DNA from: JBGASG01 sp046328035
GTDB lineage: Bacteria > Cyanobacteriota > Vampirovibrionia > Obscuribacterales > Obscuribacteraceae
NCBI GenBank assembly: GCA_046328035.1
Contig: JAXLXI010000018.1
Span: 1-64,000, forward strand
Length of the DNA stretch: 64,000 bases
Reading direction: 5' to 3'
Of the stretch, positions 35,815 through 46,483 are shown piece after piece. A model generated the notes under the pieces. It saw only the letters and a list, made by a program, of their open reading frames with translations, searched no databases and was not told where the DNA came from. The translations under genes and the position numbers were made by a program. How positions within the stretch are numbered: the stretch's first letter is position 1; each line of letters starts with the position of its first letter.

Positions 35815-36029
35815 CATCAGGTGAGCGATTGAACTGAAATTGCAATCGCGTCGAGCCGAGGAGCCAAGCGGAAACGTCAGGTCAGCGCTGACCGGGAACG
35901 ACAGCTGATGTGAGCTCGCCCCACGTGAAGGACTGGCTGAAGCGTGAGGAAATACTGAGCCCGAGCAACGGGCAGTCAGACAGTAGCGAAAACACCACCG
36001 CGATTCAGTTCGGGTGGTGTTTTTGTTTT
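35815..36029 (+). ncRNA. Repeat RNA copy 6 (reference for the structure)
   Basis: TATTCT is at 35803-35808. Stem I is GCGATTG (35825-35831) with CAATCGC (35843-35849). The palindromic hairpin is 35880-35893. Stem II is CACG (35922-35925) with CGTG (35943-35946). Stem III is CTGAGCCCG (35955-35963), loop AGCAA, then CGGGC and TCAG. Two further pairings, CATCAG (35815-35820) with CTGATG (35905-35910) and GGTGAGC (35820-35826) with GCTCGCC (35914-35920), interleave as a possible pseudoknot. Terminator arms are 35991-35999 and 36013-36021. Confidence 0.75.
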
Positions 36030-37787
36030 GACCATTCCCGCATCTTGATTGTCAGGTTTCTTTTCTCTTCCTTCAGCGAATCGGAATCGAAGCCCTGCAA
36101 TTTTAGAAAAGCCAACTTGCGCTGCGACATACTCTGCGCGCCCTCAGTATCAACGTCTTGAACGTCGATCATGATCAGTGTGTCGAATGCTGTCTGGCAA
36201 GCTTCCAGAGTGCTTGGCGGCACTTTCACGTATTCGCAGAGTCGAACGCACTCTTTCGCGGCGCTTCTTCGCTGTTTTGTAGTCACTGTATGTATTCGCG
36301 ATCTGAATCAGGAGAGAGTAAGTGCGGTACAGTTCAACGGAGGCGGCGTTGATATCGCTCAGCTCTGCGTCGTTCACTGTTGGTCTGCGCTGGTAGAGCG
36401 AGATGATCTTATTGTAGTGAGCGAGCGCCTTGCGGCAATGCTCGATGGCTTCGCGACCTTCGACCGTATCCATGGTCAGATTCCTCTGCGGTTGCTCCAT
36501 TACGGAGCGCATCATTGATGCCGCTCGTTCGTATTCGGCACGTCCGCTCTGCAATGGGTCGAAACCGATACGCGATTCCGCAATGTCCAGCTCTGCAAAA
36601 GTCGCTTTTCGTGCGGACTCCGAAAGATGTGCGCGCTGGAGCACCGAAATCAATTCTTTGACTCTCTCTCGTGCATCGCGTTCGCTGAGGTTCTTGTACG
36701 CTTCCTTCAATTTAGCGACGTCGGGTTGGGATGCAGTCGACGGGGTTTTGTCGGTCGGTGTGTCTGCATCTTCTTGGTGCAAGAACTTCGCAGCCGCGAA
36801 GCAAAGCAGCGCAAACAACGCAACGGCGGCAACTGTTGCAGGCAAACGACGGAATTTGTGCGCTCCGGGACCTCGTCCCGCTGCGGCCCCTTAGCCATTC
36901 TTGACGAGGCGGAAATCTTCGCATCGGGATTGTCTGCAAGTTTCTGCAACTCATTGCGAACTTCCTGAAAAGACTGATATCGACTCTCCGGATTCTTTTC
37001 CATCGCCTGAAAGCAAATCGATTGACACGACCGCAAGCACGCGGGCGCCTTCGCGTCTGCGAAGAGTTGTGGTTCGTCGGAGACCTGCTTGAAGAGCACC
37101 GCCACATCGGAGTCTGACTCGAAGGGAGGCTTGCCTGACAACACGTCACATCAAGCAACCGAATGAGTAGATGTCCGACCTCTCATCCGCCTGTCTGCCT
37201 TGAGCCTGCTCGGGGCTCATGAAATGCGGATCGCCGACGACCATCCCAGTCTGTGTCAAGCGTTGCATTTCGATGTCGGTCAATTTAGCCAGTCCGAAAT
37301 CGACGACCTTGGCAGTTCGCTCGGTGCCCCTGGTTTCATCAATACATTGTCCGGTTTTAAGTCGCGATGCAAAACCTTGTTGGCATGTGCATAAATCATC
37401 GCGTCGCAAATCTGGATCAAAAGAGGCAACGCTGCGCTGGTGCTCAGGGAGCCGCCTTCTGCAACCATTGCCCTCAGCGAAGTTCCTTCGATCAATTCCA
37501 TTGCCATGTAGAGCAAGTTGTTGCTGTAGCCGGACGCGTGCACGAGCAGAATGTTTTTGTGGTGCAGCCCGGCGATGATCTTGGCTTCGAGACGAAAACG
37601 AGCGGACGCGTCCCATATCCACCGAAAAACGCGGGTGCAGTGTTTTGATATCACGGCGCTGCCCAGCTCAATGTGGCGGGCGCGATAGACGGTGCCCGCC
37701 GCTAAGGCCGATGAATCCGGTGATTTCGAATTTGCCGTCGACGACAGTGCCGTTGGGCAGTGCGCCGGCTGTTTCTTGGGATTCCAC
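36005..37787 (-). pseudogene. Frameshifted copy of the kinase at 41492-43279
   Basis: It is nearly identical to the intact 595-residue kinase 5.49 kb to the right, but 5 bp shorter overall. Lesions relative to that copy include an inserted base near 36265, a change near 36888 that yields a stop, a lost TA near 37148, a lost G near 37344 and scrambled short stretches near 37612-37705. The kinase motifs are present but spread over different frames. Because a clean copy exists in the same assembly, sequencing error is as likely as true decay. Confidence 0.8.
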
Positions 37788-38074
37788 TATGCCACTTTGA
37801 TCCTTTCTTCTCTCTCATTTTATGCCCTGAAGTACGAAATTGGCGATGTGCTATATCGATCCGGGGGAATTTTTGGATACACCTTGATCGGGATTTATAT
37901 ATTGCGCATATTGAACGCCCGAGCCGCTTGCTGAGCGCATTGATCCGGCTCTCAATAACCGAATGTGGTGCCGGAGAATAAGTAATGGTGCCATTTTTGT
38001 ATACGCGTAATGTAGATCATTAAAGGTCTTCTGGGGTACTTCTCGGGCTCGAACCTGCCGTGTATTCTTGAATG

Positions 38075-38289
38075 CATCAGGTGAGCGATTGAACTGAAGT
38101 TGCAATCGCGTCGAGCCGAGGAGCCAAGCAGAAACACCAGGTCCGCGCTGACCGGAAACGACAGCTGATGTGAGCTCGCCCCATGTGAAGGACTGACTGA
38201 AGCATGAGGAAATACTGAGCCCGAGCAACGGGCAGTCAGGCAGTAGCATTAACACCACCGCGATTCAGTTCGGGTGGTGTTTTTGTTTT
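38075..38289 (+). ncRNA. Repeat RNA copy 7
   Basis: TATTCT is at 38063-38068. Stem II is CATG/CATG instead of CACG/CGTG, a compensatory double change relative to copy 6. The palindromic hairpin is weakened to GGTCCGCGCTGACC. Terminator arms are 38251-38259 and 38273-38281, overlapping the stop of the kinase at 38265. Confidence 0.73.
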
Positions 38290-39998
38290 TGCGCTTGCAG
38301 CCGCTTTTGCTCATCGGCGATGAATAGCGGATCGCAGCCCTGCAGTTTCAAATTGTCCAGGTAGCGTTTCGTCAAGCTGTCTGCAGCAGCAGTCTTGTCA
38401 CGAAGCCTGTAAAACTCGATCAACTCGACATACGCAGCGCGCACGGATGCTTCGTTGGAATAGTCGATTTTGTATTTATCCGAGATTTGAAACATCTGGT
38501 CCGAAGCAGCTTCTACTTCTACAAACGAATCGCACAGGATGGACATCTCCCGCCAGAGCGCCAGCGACTCTAGGAAAAATATTTCTTCGACGAGCAGAGG
38601 TTTCAATCCGCTCGCGGTTTCTGACTTCCAGACGCGACGCGATTCCGCGTCTGTCATGGACTGGCGCAACTCGTTTACTGCGATGCGGCTGTAATTTAGC
38701 CCCTCTTGCAGGTTGCGCCTATCTTGAGCCTGTAGATCTCTGAAGATGTTTGGCTTGGCGTGTGTTGCGAGGTGGCGGGATTCGATCAATCGCCCGTGCA
38801 TAAATTTGAGACGTCCCTTGAAGACGAGGTCGATGTCAGGATTTTGTTTCGCAATTGATTCGGCTTCGTTGAGAAGCGAACTGAATTGCTCGTCGCGAGG
38901 ACCGCGCAGCACTAGTTGTCGCATTAAGTTGGCTATTTGCATTTCTGCTGATCGCTTAGACTGCTGATTGCCGGTTGTGTTCTCGTTGTCCCACGTGCGT
39001 GGCAGAAATAATGCCAGCAACGGCTGTACCATTACTGCTGTCAGACAGAGGAGCGGCACCGCTATCAGTGCCGTGGTTTTGTTTATTCTGTGTGAGCCGG
39101 TCGATTTTTGTAGTGCTTTTTGGTGACTGCCGTCGACTTTTGCATTTGGATCGGCGACCAGCTTTTGCAGTTGTGTGGCGATCTCTTCAAACGATTGATA
39201 TCGCTGTTGTTGCTCTTTCTGCATTGCCTGGAGCGTTATTGCTTGCAGTGAGCGCGAGATATTCGAATCGGCGGCGAAGGGCTGCGGATCTTCTGAGACT
39301 TGCTTGAACAAAATTGCAACCGGGGTATCTGCTTCGAACGGGCAGCGTCCGGCCAGTGTTTCATACATCAGGCAGCCGAATGAGTACACGTCAGAACGCT
39401 GATCGATCGGCTTGCCTTGCGATTGCTCGGGGCTCATGTAGCGCGCGTCGCCGACGATCATGCCGGTACTCGTCAATCGTTGCATTTCTGCGTCGGTCAG
39501 TTTAGCCAGTCCGAAGTCGACGACTTTTGCCAGCGTGCTGTCGCGCTCCAAAAGTACGTTGTCTGGTTTCAAATCGCGATGCAATACTTTGTGCCGGTGC
39601 GCGTAGGTCATCGCCTCGCAGATCTGCAGGAGTATTTGTACTGCACTTTCCGGCGCCAGCGGGCCGCGCTCCCTGATCAGATCTCCCAGCGACTGCCCAT
39701 CGACGAATTCCATTGCCATGTATAGAGATCCTTCGCTGGATCCAAATGCATAAACCGACAGAATGTTCTTGTGATGCAGCCCGGAAATAATTTTCGCTTC
39801 TCTGTGAAACCTGGCTGTCGAGTTCTGGTCGAGTGAAAACCGCGGGTGCATGATTTTGATGGCGACCCGGTTGCCGAGTTGCACGTGTATCGCTTTGTAG
39901 ACGCTACCCATACCGCCCGCGCCGATGTAGCCTTCGATGCGGTATTTGCCGTCGAGAAGCATGCCGGATTGTATGGTGTTCGGGAGGTCTTGATCCAA
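38265..39998 (-). CDS. Transmembrane Ser/Thr protein kinase
   Basis: This 577-residue kinase is intact: IGAGGMGSVY, Lys48 (VAIK), HRDLKPDN 140-147, DFG 161-163, YMSPEQ and DVYSFGCLMYE. The membrane helix is at about 308-331. A helical region follows, ending in YLDNLKLQGCDPLFIADEQK and the terminator-encoded KQKHHPN. The start is a TTG; the leader has TAAAAT at 40025-40030 (minus strand). A degraded second copy lies at 43757-45463. Downstream targets cannot be inferred; soluble substrates or the TPR proteins nearby are possibilities. Confidence 0.92.
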   Translation of the reverse strand: MDQDLPNTIQSGMLLDGKYRIEGYIGAGGMGSVYKAIHVQLGNRVAIKIMHPRFSLDQNSTARFHREAKIISGLHHKNILSVYAFGSSEGSLYMAMEFVDGQSLGDLIRERGPLAPESAVQILLQICEAMTYAHRHKVLHRDLKPDNVLLERDSTLAKVVDFGLAKLTDAEMQRLTSTGMIVGDARYMSPEQSQGKPIDQRSDVYSFGCLMYETLAGRCPFEADTPVAILFKQVSEDPQPFAADSNISRSLQAITLQAMQKEQQQRYQSFEEIATQLQKLVADPNAKVDGSHQKALQKSTGSHRINKTTALIAVPLLCLTAVMVQPLLALFLPRTWDNENTTGNQQSKRSAEMQIANLMRQLVLRGPRDEQFSSLLNEAESIAKQNPDIDLVFKGRLKFMHGRLIESRHLATHAKPNIFRDLQAQDRRNLQEGLNYSRIAVNELRQSMTDAESRRVWKSETASGLKPLLVEEIFFLESLALWREMSILCDSFVEVEAASDQMFQISDKYKIDYSNEASVRAAYVELIEFYRLRDKTAAADSLTKRYLDNLKLQGCDPLFIADEQKRLQAQKQKHHPN

Positions 39999-40293
39999 TT
40001 ACGATGCTTTCTTTGTTCCTTCTCATTTTACGCTCTCGGGTTGATAGTTAGCGATGTGTCTATATGGAACCGGATGACTTTAGGGCGGATCGCTGTCGCG
40101 TTTATATATAAGTACTTGTATAAACGATATGGAATGCCGGAACCCTTTGGGGCGCGCATGGATCGAGCGCTTCTTAACCGAATGTGGTGCCGGTCTATAG
40201 CTCCTGGCGTGGGTTCTGTATACGCGAAGCGCCGATCATTAAAGGTCCTCTGGGGTACTTCTCGGGTATGAAGCTGCCGTGTATTCTTGAATG

Positions 40294-40508
40294 CATCAGG
40301 TGAGCGATTGAACTGATGTTGCAATCGCGTCGAGCCGAGGAGCCAAGCAGAAACACCAGGTCCGCGCTGACCGGAAACGACAGCTGATGAGAGCTCGCCC
40401 CATGTGAAGGACTGACTGAAGCATGAGGAAATACTGAGCCCGAGCAACGGGCAGTCAGGCAGTAGCATGAACACCACCGCGATTCAGTTCGGGTGGTGTT
40501 TTTGTTTT
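40294..40508 (+). ncRNA. Repeat RNA copy 8
   Basis: TATTCT is at 40282-40287. Stem II is CATG/CATG as in copy 7. The long-range pair CATCAG/CTGATG is retained. Terminator arms are 40470-40478 and 40492-40500 with a T-tract to 40508. It ends one base before the stop codon of the kinase-less stub. Confidence 0.72.
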
Positions 40509-41015
40509 TCAATTCGGTAAGTCGATTCCCGCCAATGCTCTGACTGCGCGCACCTGATCGTCAATAAAGCTTGCTTTATAGCCTTGTTTCCTCAGGCACG
40601 GCAAATAGCGCTCGGCGATGGTTTTTGCTGCAGTCCGATCGCCGGTCTGCACGATGCGACTGATCTTCAGCTGCCACAGCGGAGTCATGCGTGGTGCGGA
40701 GTCGGATTCGATTTTGAATCGTTCGCAGAAGTCCATTATCTCGTTCATTGAGGATTCGACTTCATTGGCCCGATTGCACTTCTCCGCCATCGCTTGCCAA
40801 AGCAAAATCGAATCGAAGAAATATTGATCTTCTTCCTTCATCATCCGTAAGCCGGTTGCCGTGCGCGTGTGAGTGCTGTAGGAGGAAGCGTCATCTGCTC
40901 GCGCCTTCTTTAGTTCAACTGCTGACTTGCGACTGTAGCTAAGCGCCTGTTTCCAGCCGGGCTGCTGTTTCTCAACTGGTCTTGATCGATACGTCTCCAC
41001 TTGGTCTCGATCCAA
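40509..41015 (-). CDS. Kinase-less C-terminal stub of an array kinase
   Basis: This 168-residue protein starts MDRDQVE, like the N termini of the neighbouring kinases (MDQDLPN). It then jumps straight into the helical C-terminal region (ALSYSRKSAVELKKARADDA to YLPCLRKQGYKASFIDDQVR). The kinase domain and membrane helix are absent. It has its own AT-rich leader (TAAAAT, 41043-41048 on the minus strand) and a repeat RNA on either side, so the unit structure is kept. It may be a deletion remnant or a soluble decoy of the sensor domain. Confidence 0.65.
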   Translation of the reverse strand: MDRDQVETYRSRPVEKQQPGWKQALSYSRKSAVELKKARADDASSYSTHTRTATGLRMMKEEDQYFFDSILLWQAMAEKCNRANEVESSMNEIMDFCERFKIESDSAPRMTPLWQLKISRIVQTGDRTAAKTIAERYLPCLRKQGYKASFIDDQVRAVRALAGIDLPN

Positions 41016-41301
41016 TGGAGTGGCGATCCTTTGTTCTGTCTCATTTTAGAGCCTGCAGTCGCTTATTGGCGATGCTCTTATATAAATCGGGACGGGATCG
41101 GCGATCGATTCGATTGCGTACCTATATATAAAGAATATGGAATGCCGGAGCCCTTTGGGGCGCGCGTGGATCGAGCGCTTCTTAACCAAATGTGGTGCCA
41201 GTCCATAGCTTCTGATGCGGGTTTTGTATACGCAAAACGCTGATTATTAAAGGTCCTCTGGGGTACTTCTCGGGCGTGCAGCTGCCCTGTATTCTTGAAT
41301 G

Positions 41302-41516
41302 CATCAGGTGAGCGATTGAACTGAAATTGCAATCGCGTCGAGCCGAGGAGCCAAGCGGAAACGTCAGGTCAGCGCTGACCGGGAACGACAGCTGATGTGA
41401 GCTCGCCCCACGTGAAGGACTGGCTGAAGCGTGAGGAAATACTGAGCCCGAGCAACGGGCAGTCAGACAGTAGCGAAAACACCACCGCGATTCAGTTCGG
41501 GTGGTGTTTTTGTTTT
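41302..41516 (+). ncRNA. Repeat RNA copy 9
   Basis: TATTCT is at 41290-41295. The RNA is identical in sequence to copy 6, as expected from the tandem duplication. Terminator arms are 41478-41486 and 41500-41508, overlapping the stop of the kinase at 41492. Confidence 0.74.
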
Positions 41517-43279
41517 GACCATTCCCGCATCTTGATTGTCAGGTTTCTTTTCTCTTCCTTCAGCGAATCGGAATCGAAGCCCTGCAATTTTAGAAAAGCC
41601 AACTTGCGCTGCGACATACTCTGCGCGCCCTCAGTATCAACGTCTTGAACGTCGATCATGATCAGTGTGTCGAATGCTGTCTGGCAAGCTTCCAGAGTGC
41701 TTGGCGGCACTTTCACGTATTCGCAGAGTCGAACGCACTCTTTCGCGGCCTTCTTCGCTGTTTTGTAGTCACTGTATGTATTCGCGATCTGAATCAGGAG
41801 AGAGTAAGTGCGGTACAGTTCAACGGAGGCGGCGTTGATATCGCTCAGCTCTGCGTCGTTCACTGTTGGTCTGCGCTGGTAGAGCGAGATGATCTTATTG
41901 TAGTGAGCGAGCGCCTTGCGGCAATGCTCGATGGCTTCGCGACCTTCGACCGTATCCATGGTCAGATTCCTCTGCGGTTGCTCCATTACGGAGCGCATCA
42001 TTGATGCCGCTCGTTCGTATTCGGCACGTCCGCTCTGCAATGGGTCGAAACCGATACGCGATTCCGCAATGTCCAGCTCTGCAAAAGTCGCTTTTCGTGC
42101 GGACTCCGAAAGATGTGCGCGCTGGAGCACCGAAATCAATTCTTTGACTCTCTCTCGTGCATCGCGTTCGCTGAGGTTCTTGTACGCTTCCTTCAATTTA
42201 GCGACGTCGGGTTGGGATGCAGTCGACGGGGTTTTGTCGGTCGGTGTGTCTGCATCTTCTTGGTGCAAGAACTTCGCAGCCGCGAAGCAAAGCAGCGCAA
42301 ACAACGCAACGGCGGCAACTGTTGCAGGCAAACGACGGAATTTGTGCGCTCCGGGACCTCGTCCCGCTGCGGCCTCCTTAGCCATTCTTGACGAGGCGGA
42401 AATCTTCGCATCGGGATTGTCTGCAAGTTTCTGCAACTCATTGCGAACTTCCTGAAAAGACTGATATCGACTCTCCGGATTCTTTTCCATCGCCTGAAAG
42501 CAAATCGATTGACACGACCGCAAGCACGCGGGCGCCTTCGCGTCTGCGAAGAGTTGTGGTTCGTCGGAGACCTGCTTGAAGAGCACCGCCACATCGGAGT
42601 CTGACTCGAAGGGAGGCTTGCCTGACAACACGTCATACATCAAGCAACCGAATGAGTAGATGTCCGACCTCTCATCCGCCTGTCTGCCTTGAGCCTGCTC
42701 GGGGCTCATGAAATGCGGATCGCCGACGACCATCCCAGTCTGTGTCAAGCGTTGCATTTCGATGTCGGTCAATTTAGCCAGTCCGAAATCGACGACCTTG
42801 GCAGTTCGCTCGGTGCCCCTGGTTTCGATCAATACATTGTCCGGTTTTAAGTCGCGATGCAAAACCTTGTTGGCATGTGCATAAATCATCGCGTCGCAAA
42901 TCTGGATCAAAAGAGGCAACGCTGCGCTGGTGCTCAGGGAGCCGCCTTCTGCAACCATTGCCCTCAGCGAAGTTCCTTCGATCAATTCCATTGCCATGTA
43001 GAGCAAGTTGTTGCTGTAGCCGGACGCGTGCACGGCCAGAATGTTTTTGTGGTGCAGCCCGGCGATGATCTTGGCTTCGAGACGAAAACGAGCGGACGCG
43101 TCCTGGTCCACCGAAAAACGCGGGTGCAGTGTTTTGAGGGCCACGGCGCTGCCCAGCTCAATGTGGCGGGCGCGATAGACGGTGCCCATGCCGCCGGCGC
43201 CGATGAATCCGGTGATTTCGAATTTGCCGTCGACGACAGTGCCGTTGGGCAGTGCGCCGGCTGTTTCTTGGGATTCCAC
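41492..43279 (-). CDS. Transmembrane Ser/Thr protein kinase (intact copy)
   Basis: This 595-residue kinase has the domain at about 20-290: IGAGGMGTVY, Lys49 (VALK), HRDLKPDN 141-148, DFG 164-166, FMSPEQ. The membrane helix is at about 317-337, followed by a helical region. The end is KLAFLKLQGFDSDSLKEEKR plus the terminator-encoded KQKHHPN. GTG start; the leader carries AAAGGA and TAAAAT (43309-43314, minus strand). It is the clean counterpart of the frameshifted copy at 36005-37787. Confidence 0.93.
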   Translation of the reverse strand: MESQETAGALPNGTVVDGKFEITGFIGAGGMGTVYRARHIELGSAVALKTLHPRFSVDQDASARFRLEAKIIAGLHHKNILAVHASGYSNNLLYMAMELIEGTSLRAMVAEGGSLSTSAALPLLIQICDAMIYAHANKVLHRDLKPDNVLIETRGTERTAKVVDFGLAKLTDIEMQRLTQTGMVVGDPHFMSPEQAQGRQADERSDIYSFGCLMYDVLSGKPPFESDSDVAVLFKQVSDEPQLFADAKAPACLRSCQSICFQAMEKNPESRYQSFQEVRNELQKLADNPDAKISASSRMAKEAAAGRGPGAHKFRRLPATVAAVALFALLCFAAAKFLHQEDADTPTDKTPSTASQPDVAKLKEAYKNLSERDARERVKELISVLQRAHLSESARKATFAELDIAESRIGFDPLQSGRAEYERAASMMRSVMEQPQRNLTMDTVEGREAIEHCRKALAHYNKIISLYQRRPTVNDAELSDINAASVELYRTYSLLIQIANTYSDYKTAKKAAKECVRLCEYVKVPPSTLEACQTAFDTLIMIDVQDVDTEGAQSMSQRKLAFLKLQGFDSDSLKEEKRNLTIKMREWSKQKHHPN

Positions 43280-43568
43280 TATGCCACTTTGATCCTTTCT
43301 TCTCTCTCATTTTATGCCCTGAAGTACGAAATTGGCGATGTGCTATATCGATCCGGGGGAATTTTTGGATACACCTTGATCGGGATTTATATATTGCGCA
43401 TATTGAACGCCTGAGCCGCTTGCTGATAGCGCATTGATCCGGCTCTCAATAACCGAATGTGGTGCCGGAGAATAAGTAATGGTGCCATTTTTAGAGGTAC
43501 GCGTAATGTAGATCATTAAAGGTCTTCTGGGGTACTTCTCGCCTGAACCTGCCGTGTATTCTTGAATG

Positions 43569-43782
43569 CATCAGGTGAGCGATTGAACTGAAGTTGCAAC
43601 GCAATGAGCCGAGGAGCCAAGCAGAAACACTCAGGTCCGCGCTGACCGGAAACGACAGCTGATGTGAGCTCGCCCCATGAAGGACTGACTGAAGCATGAG
43701 GAAATACTGAGCCCGAGCAACGGGCAGTCAGGCAGTAGCATTAACACCACCGCGATTCAGCCCGGGTGGTGTTTTTGTTTTT
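43569..43782 (+). ncRNA. Repeat RNA copy 10 (degraded duplicate of copy 7)
   Basis: TATTCT is at 43557-43562. It matches copy 7 with several indels and substitutions, including a disrupted first stem (GCAACGCAATGAGCC region). Terminator arms are 43743-43751 and 43765-43773. Confidence 0.6.
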
Positions 43783-45463
43783 GCGCTTGCAGCCGCTTTT
43801 GCTCATCGGCGATGAATAGCGGATCGCAGCCCTGCAGTTTCAAATTGTCCAGGTAGCGTTTCGTCAAGCTGTCTGCAGCAGCAGTCTTGTCACGAAGCCC
43901 GTAAAATCCTGATCAACTCGACATACGCAGCGCGCACGGATGCTTCGTTGAAGAATATCGTCCATTTATCCAGATTTGAAACATCTGGTCCGAAGCAGCT
44001 TCTACTTACAAACGAATCGCACAGATGGACATCTCCCGCCAGAGCGCCAGCGATCAGGAAAAATATTTCTTCGACGGCGAGGTTTCAATCCGCTCGCGGT
44101 TTCTGACTTCCAGACGCGACGCGATTCCGCGTCTGTCATGGACTGGCGCAACTCGTTTACTGCGGATGCGGCTGTAATTTAGCTCCCTTCTTGCAGGTTG
44201 CGCCTATCTTGAGCCTGTAGATCTCTGAAGATGTTTGGTCATGCTGCGAGGTGGCGGGATCTTCGATCAATCGCCCGTGCATAAATTTGAGATCCCTTGA
44301 AGACGAGGTCGATGTCAGGATTTTGTTTCGCAATTGATTCGGCTTCGTTGAGAAGCGAACTGAATTGCTCGCCTTATGACCGCGCAGCACTAGTTGTCGC
44401 ATTAAGTTGGCTATTTGCATTTCTGCTGATCGCTTAGACTGCCGGATTGCCGTGTTCTTCGTCCCACGTGCGTGGCAGAAATAATGCCAGCAACGGCTGT
44501 ACCATTACTGCTGTCAGACAGAGGAGCGGCACCGCTATCAGTGTGCCGTGGTTTTGTTTATTCTGTGTGAGCCGGTCGATTTTTGCTTTTGGTGACTGCC
44601 GTCGACTTTTGCATTTGGATCGGCGACCAGCTTTTGCAGTTGTGTGGCGATCTCTTCAAACGATTGATATCGCTGTTGTTGCTCTTTCTGCATTGCCTGG
44701 AGCGTTATTGCTTGCAGTGAGCGCGAGATATTCGAATCGGCGGCGAAGGGCTGCGGATCTTCTGAGACTTGCTTGAACAAAATTGCACCGGGGTATCTGC
44801 TTCGAACGGGCAGCGTCCGGCTTCAGTGTTTCACAAGCATCAGGCAGCCGAATGAGTACACGTCAGAACGCTGATCGATCGGCTTGCCTTGCGATTGCTC
44901 GGGGCTCATGTAGCGCGCGTCGCCGACGATCATGCCGGTACTCGTCAATCGTTGCATTTCTGCGTCGTCAGTTTAGCCAGTCCGAAGTCGACGACTTTTG
45001 CCAGCGTGCTGTCGCGCTCCGGGTACGTTGTCTGGTTTCAAATCGTGATGCAATATTTTGTGCCGGTGCGCGTAGGTCATCGCCTCGCAGATCTGCAGAT
45101 ATTGTACTGCACTTTCCGGCGCCAGCGGGGCCGCGCTCCTGGATCAGATCTCCCAGCGACTGCCCATCGACGAATTCCATTGCCATGTATAGAGATCCTT
45201 CGCCGGATCCAAATGCATAAACCGACAGAATGTTCTGTGATGCAGCCCGGAAATAATTTCGCTTCTCTGTGAAACCTGGCTGTCGAGTTCTGGTCGAGTG
45301 AAAACCGCGGGTGCATGATTTTGATGGCGACCCGGCTGCCGAGTTGCACGTGTATCGCTTTGTAGACGCTACCCATACCGCCCGCGCCGATGTAGCCTTC
45401 GATGCGGTATTTGCCGCCTATAAAGCATGCCGGATTGTATGGTGTTCGGGAGGTCGATCCACT
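43757..45463 (-). pseudogene. Degraded copy of the kinase at 38265-39998
   Basis: It aligns along its whole length with the intact 577-residue kinase but carries many indels, so no frame longer than about 100 codons survives. Recognisable pieces include MFKQVSEDPQPFAADSNIS, MAMEFVDGQSLGDLI and MGSVYKAIHVQLG in different frames. The density and type of changes (lost or gained single bases, scrambled 4-8 base stretches) look like uncorrected long-read errors. Confidence 0.8.
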
Positions 45464-45761
45464 ACGATGCTTTCTTTGTTCCTTCTCATTTTACGCTTCG
45501 GGTTGATAGTTAGCGATGTGTCTATATGGAACCGGATGAATTCTTTAGGGCGGATCGCCAATGCGTTTATATATAAGTACTTGTATAAACGATATGGAAT
45601 GCCGGAACCCTTTGGGGCGCGCATGGATCGAGCGCTTTCTAACCGAATGTGGTGCCGGTCTATAGCTCCTGGCGTGGGTTCTGCAGGCCGCGCGAAGCGC
45701 CGATCATTAAAGGTCCTCTGGGGTACTTCTCGGGTATGAAGCTGCCGTGTATTCTTGAATG

Positions 45762-45975
45762 CATCAGGTGAGCGATTGAACTGATGTTGCAATCGCGTCG
45801 AGCCGAGGAGCCAAGCAGAAACACTATATCCGCGCTGACCGGAAACGACAGCTGATGAGAGCTCGCCCCATGTGAAGGACTGACTGAAGCATGAGGAAAT
45901 ACTGAGCCCGAGCAACGGGCAGTCAGGCAGTATTTAATCACCACCGCGATTCAGTTCGGGTGTGTTTTTTGTTTT
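45762..45975 (+). ncRNA. Repeat RNA copy 11 (degraded duplicate of copy 8)
   Basis: TATTCT is at 45750-45755. It matches copy 8 with small changes. The terminator's right arm has lost a base (GGGTGTGT), so the hairpin is imperfect. Confidence 0.55.
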
Positions 45976-46483
45976 CAATTCGCAAGTCGAGCCCCGCCAA
46001 TGCTCTGACTGCGCGCACCTGATCGTCAATAAAGCTTGCTTTATAGCCTTGTTTCGTGCACGGCAAATAGCGCTCGGCGATGGTTTTTGCTGCAGTCCGA
46101 TCGCCGGTCTGCACGATGCGACTGATCTTCAGCTGCCACAGCGGAGTCATGCGTGGTGCGGAGTCGGATTCGATTTTTGAATCGTTCGCAGAAGTCCATT
46201 ATCTCGTTCATTGAGGATTCGACTTCATTACCTGATTGCACTTCTCCGCCATCGCTTGCCAAAGCAAAATCGAATCGAAGAAAGACATCTTTCTTCTTCC
46301 TTCATCATCCGTAAGCCGGTTGCCGTGCGCGTGTGAGTGCTGTAGGAGGAAGCGTCATCTGCTCGTTCTTTTAGTTCAACTGCTGACTTTTGCGGATCGT
46401 AGCTAAGCGCCTGTTTCCAGCCGGGCTGCTGTTTCTCAACTGGTCTTGATCGATACGTTCCCCCCCACTTGGTCTCGATCCAA
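45975..46483 (-). pseudogene. Degraded copy of the kinase-less stub at 40509-41015
   Basis: The same sequence as the 168-residue stub, with several indels. One fragment still reads TPLWQLKISRIVQTGDRTAA and another NEVESSMNEIMDFCERFK in a different frame. A seven-C insertion near 46462 disrupts the 5' end. Interpretation as for the neighbouring degraded kinase. Confidence 0.75.

Larger units (their letters stand above)
35804..41290. repeat. Tandem duplication, left unit (5487 bp)
   Basis: This block (repeat RNA copy 6, kinase, copy 7, kinase, copy 8, kinase stub, 5' part of copy 9) recurs directly at 41291-46763. RNA copies 6 and 9 are identical from the -10 to the terminator and diverge upstream of it, so the breakpoint lies in the RNA element. 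In this unit the first kinase carries indels between about 36262 and 37720; the rest is clean. Confidence 0.9.

Noticed and set aside
35554..35817. Leftward small ORFs beginning MHSRIHG in several array elements
   Set aside because: They are conserved only because the underlying DNA block is conserved. Their lengths and C termini differ between copies, they have no ribosome-binding site, and the start overlaps the -10 of the RNA.
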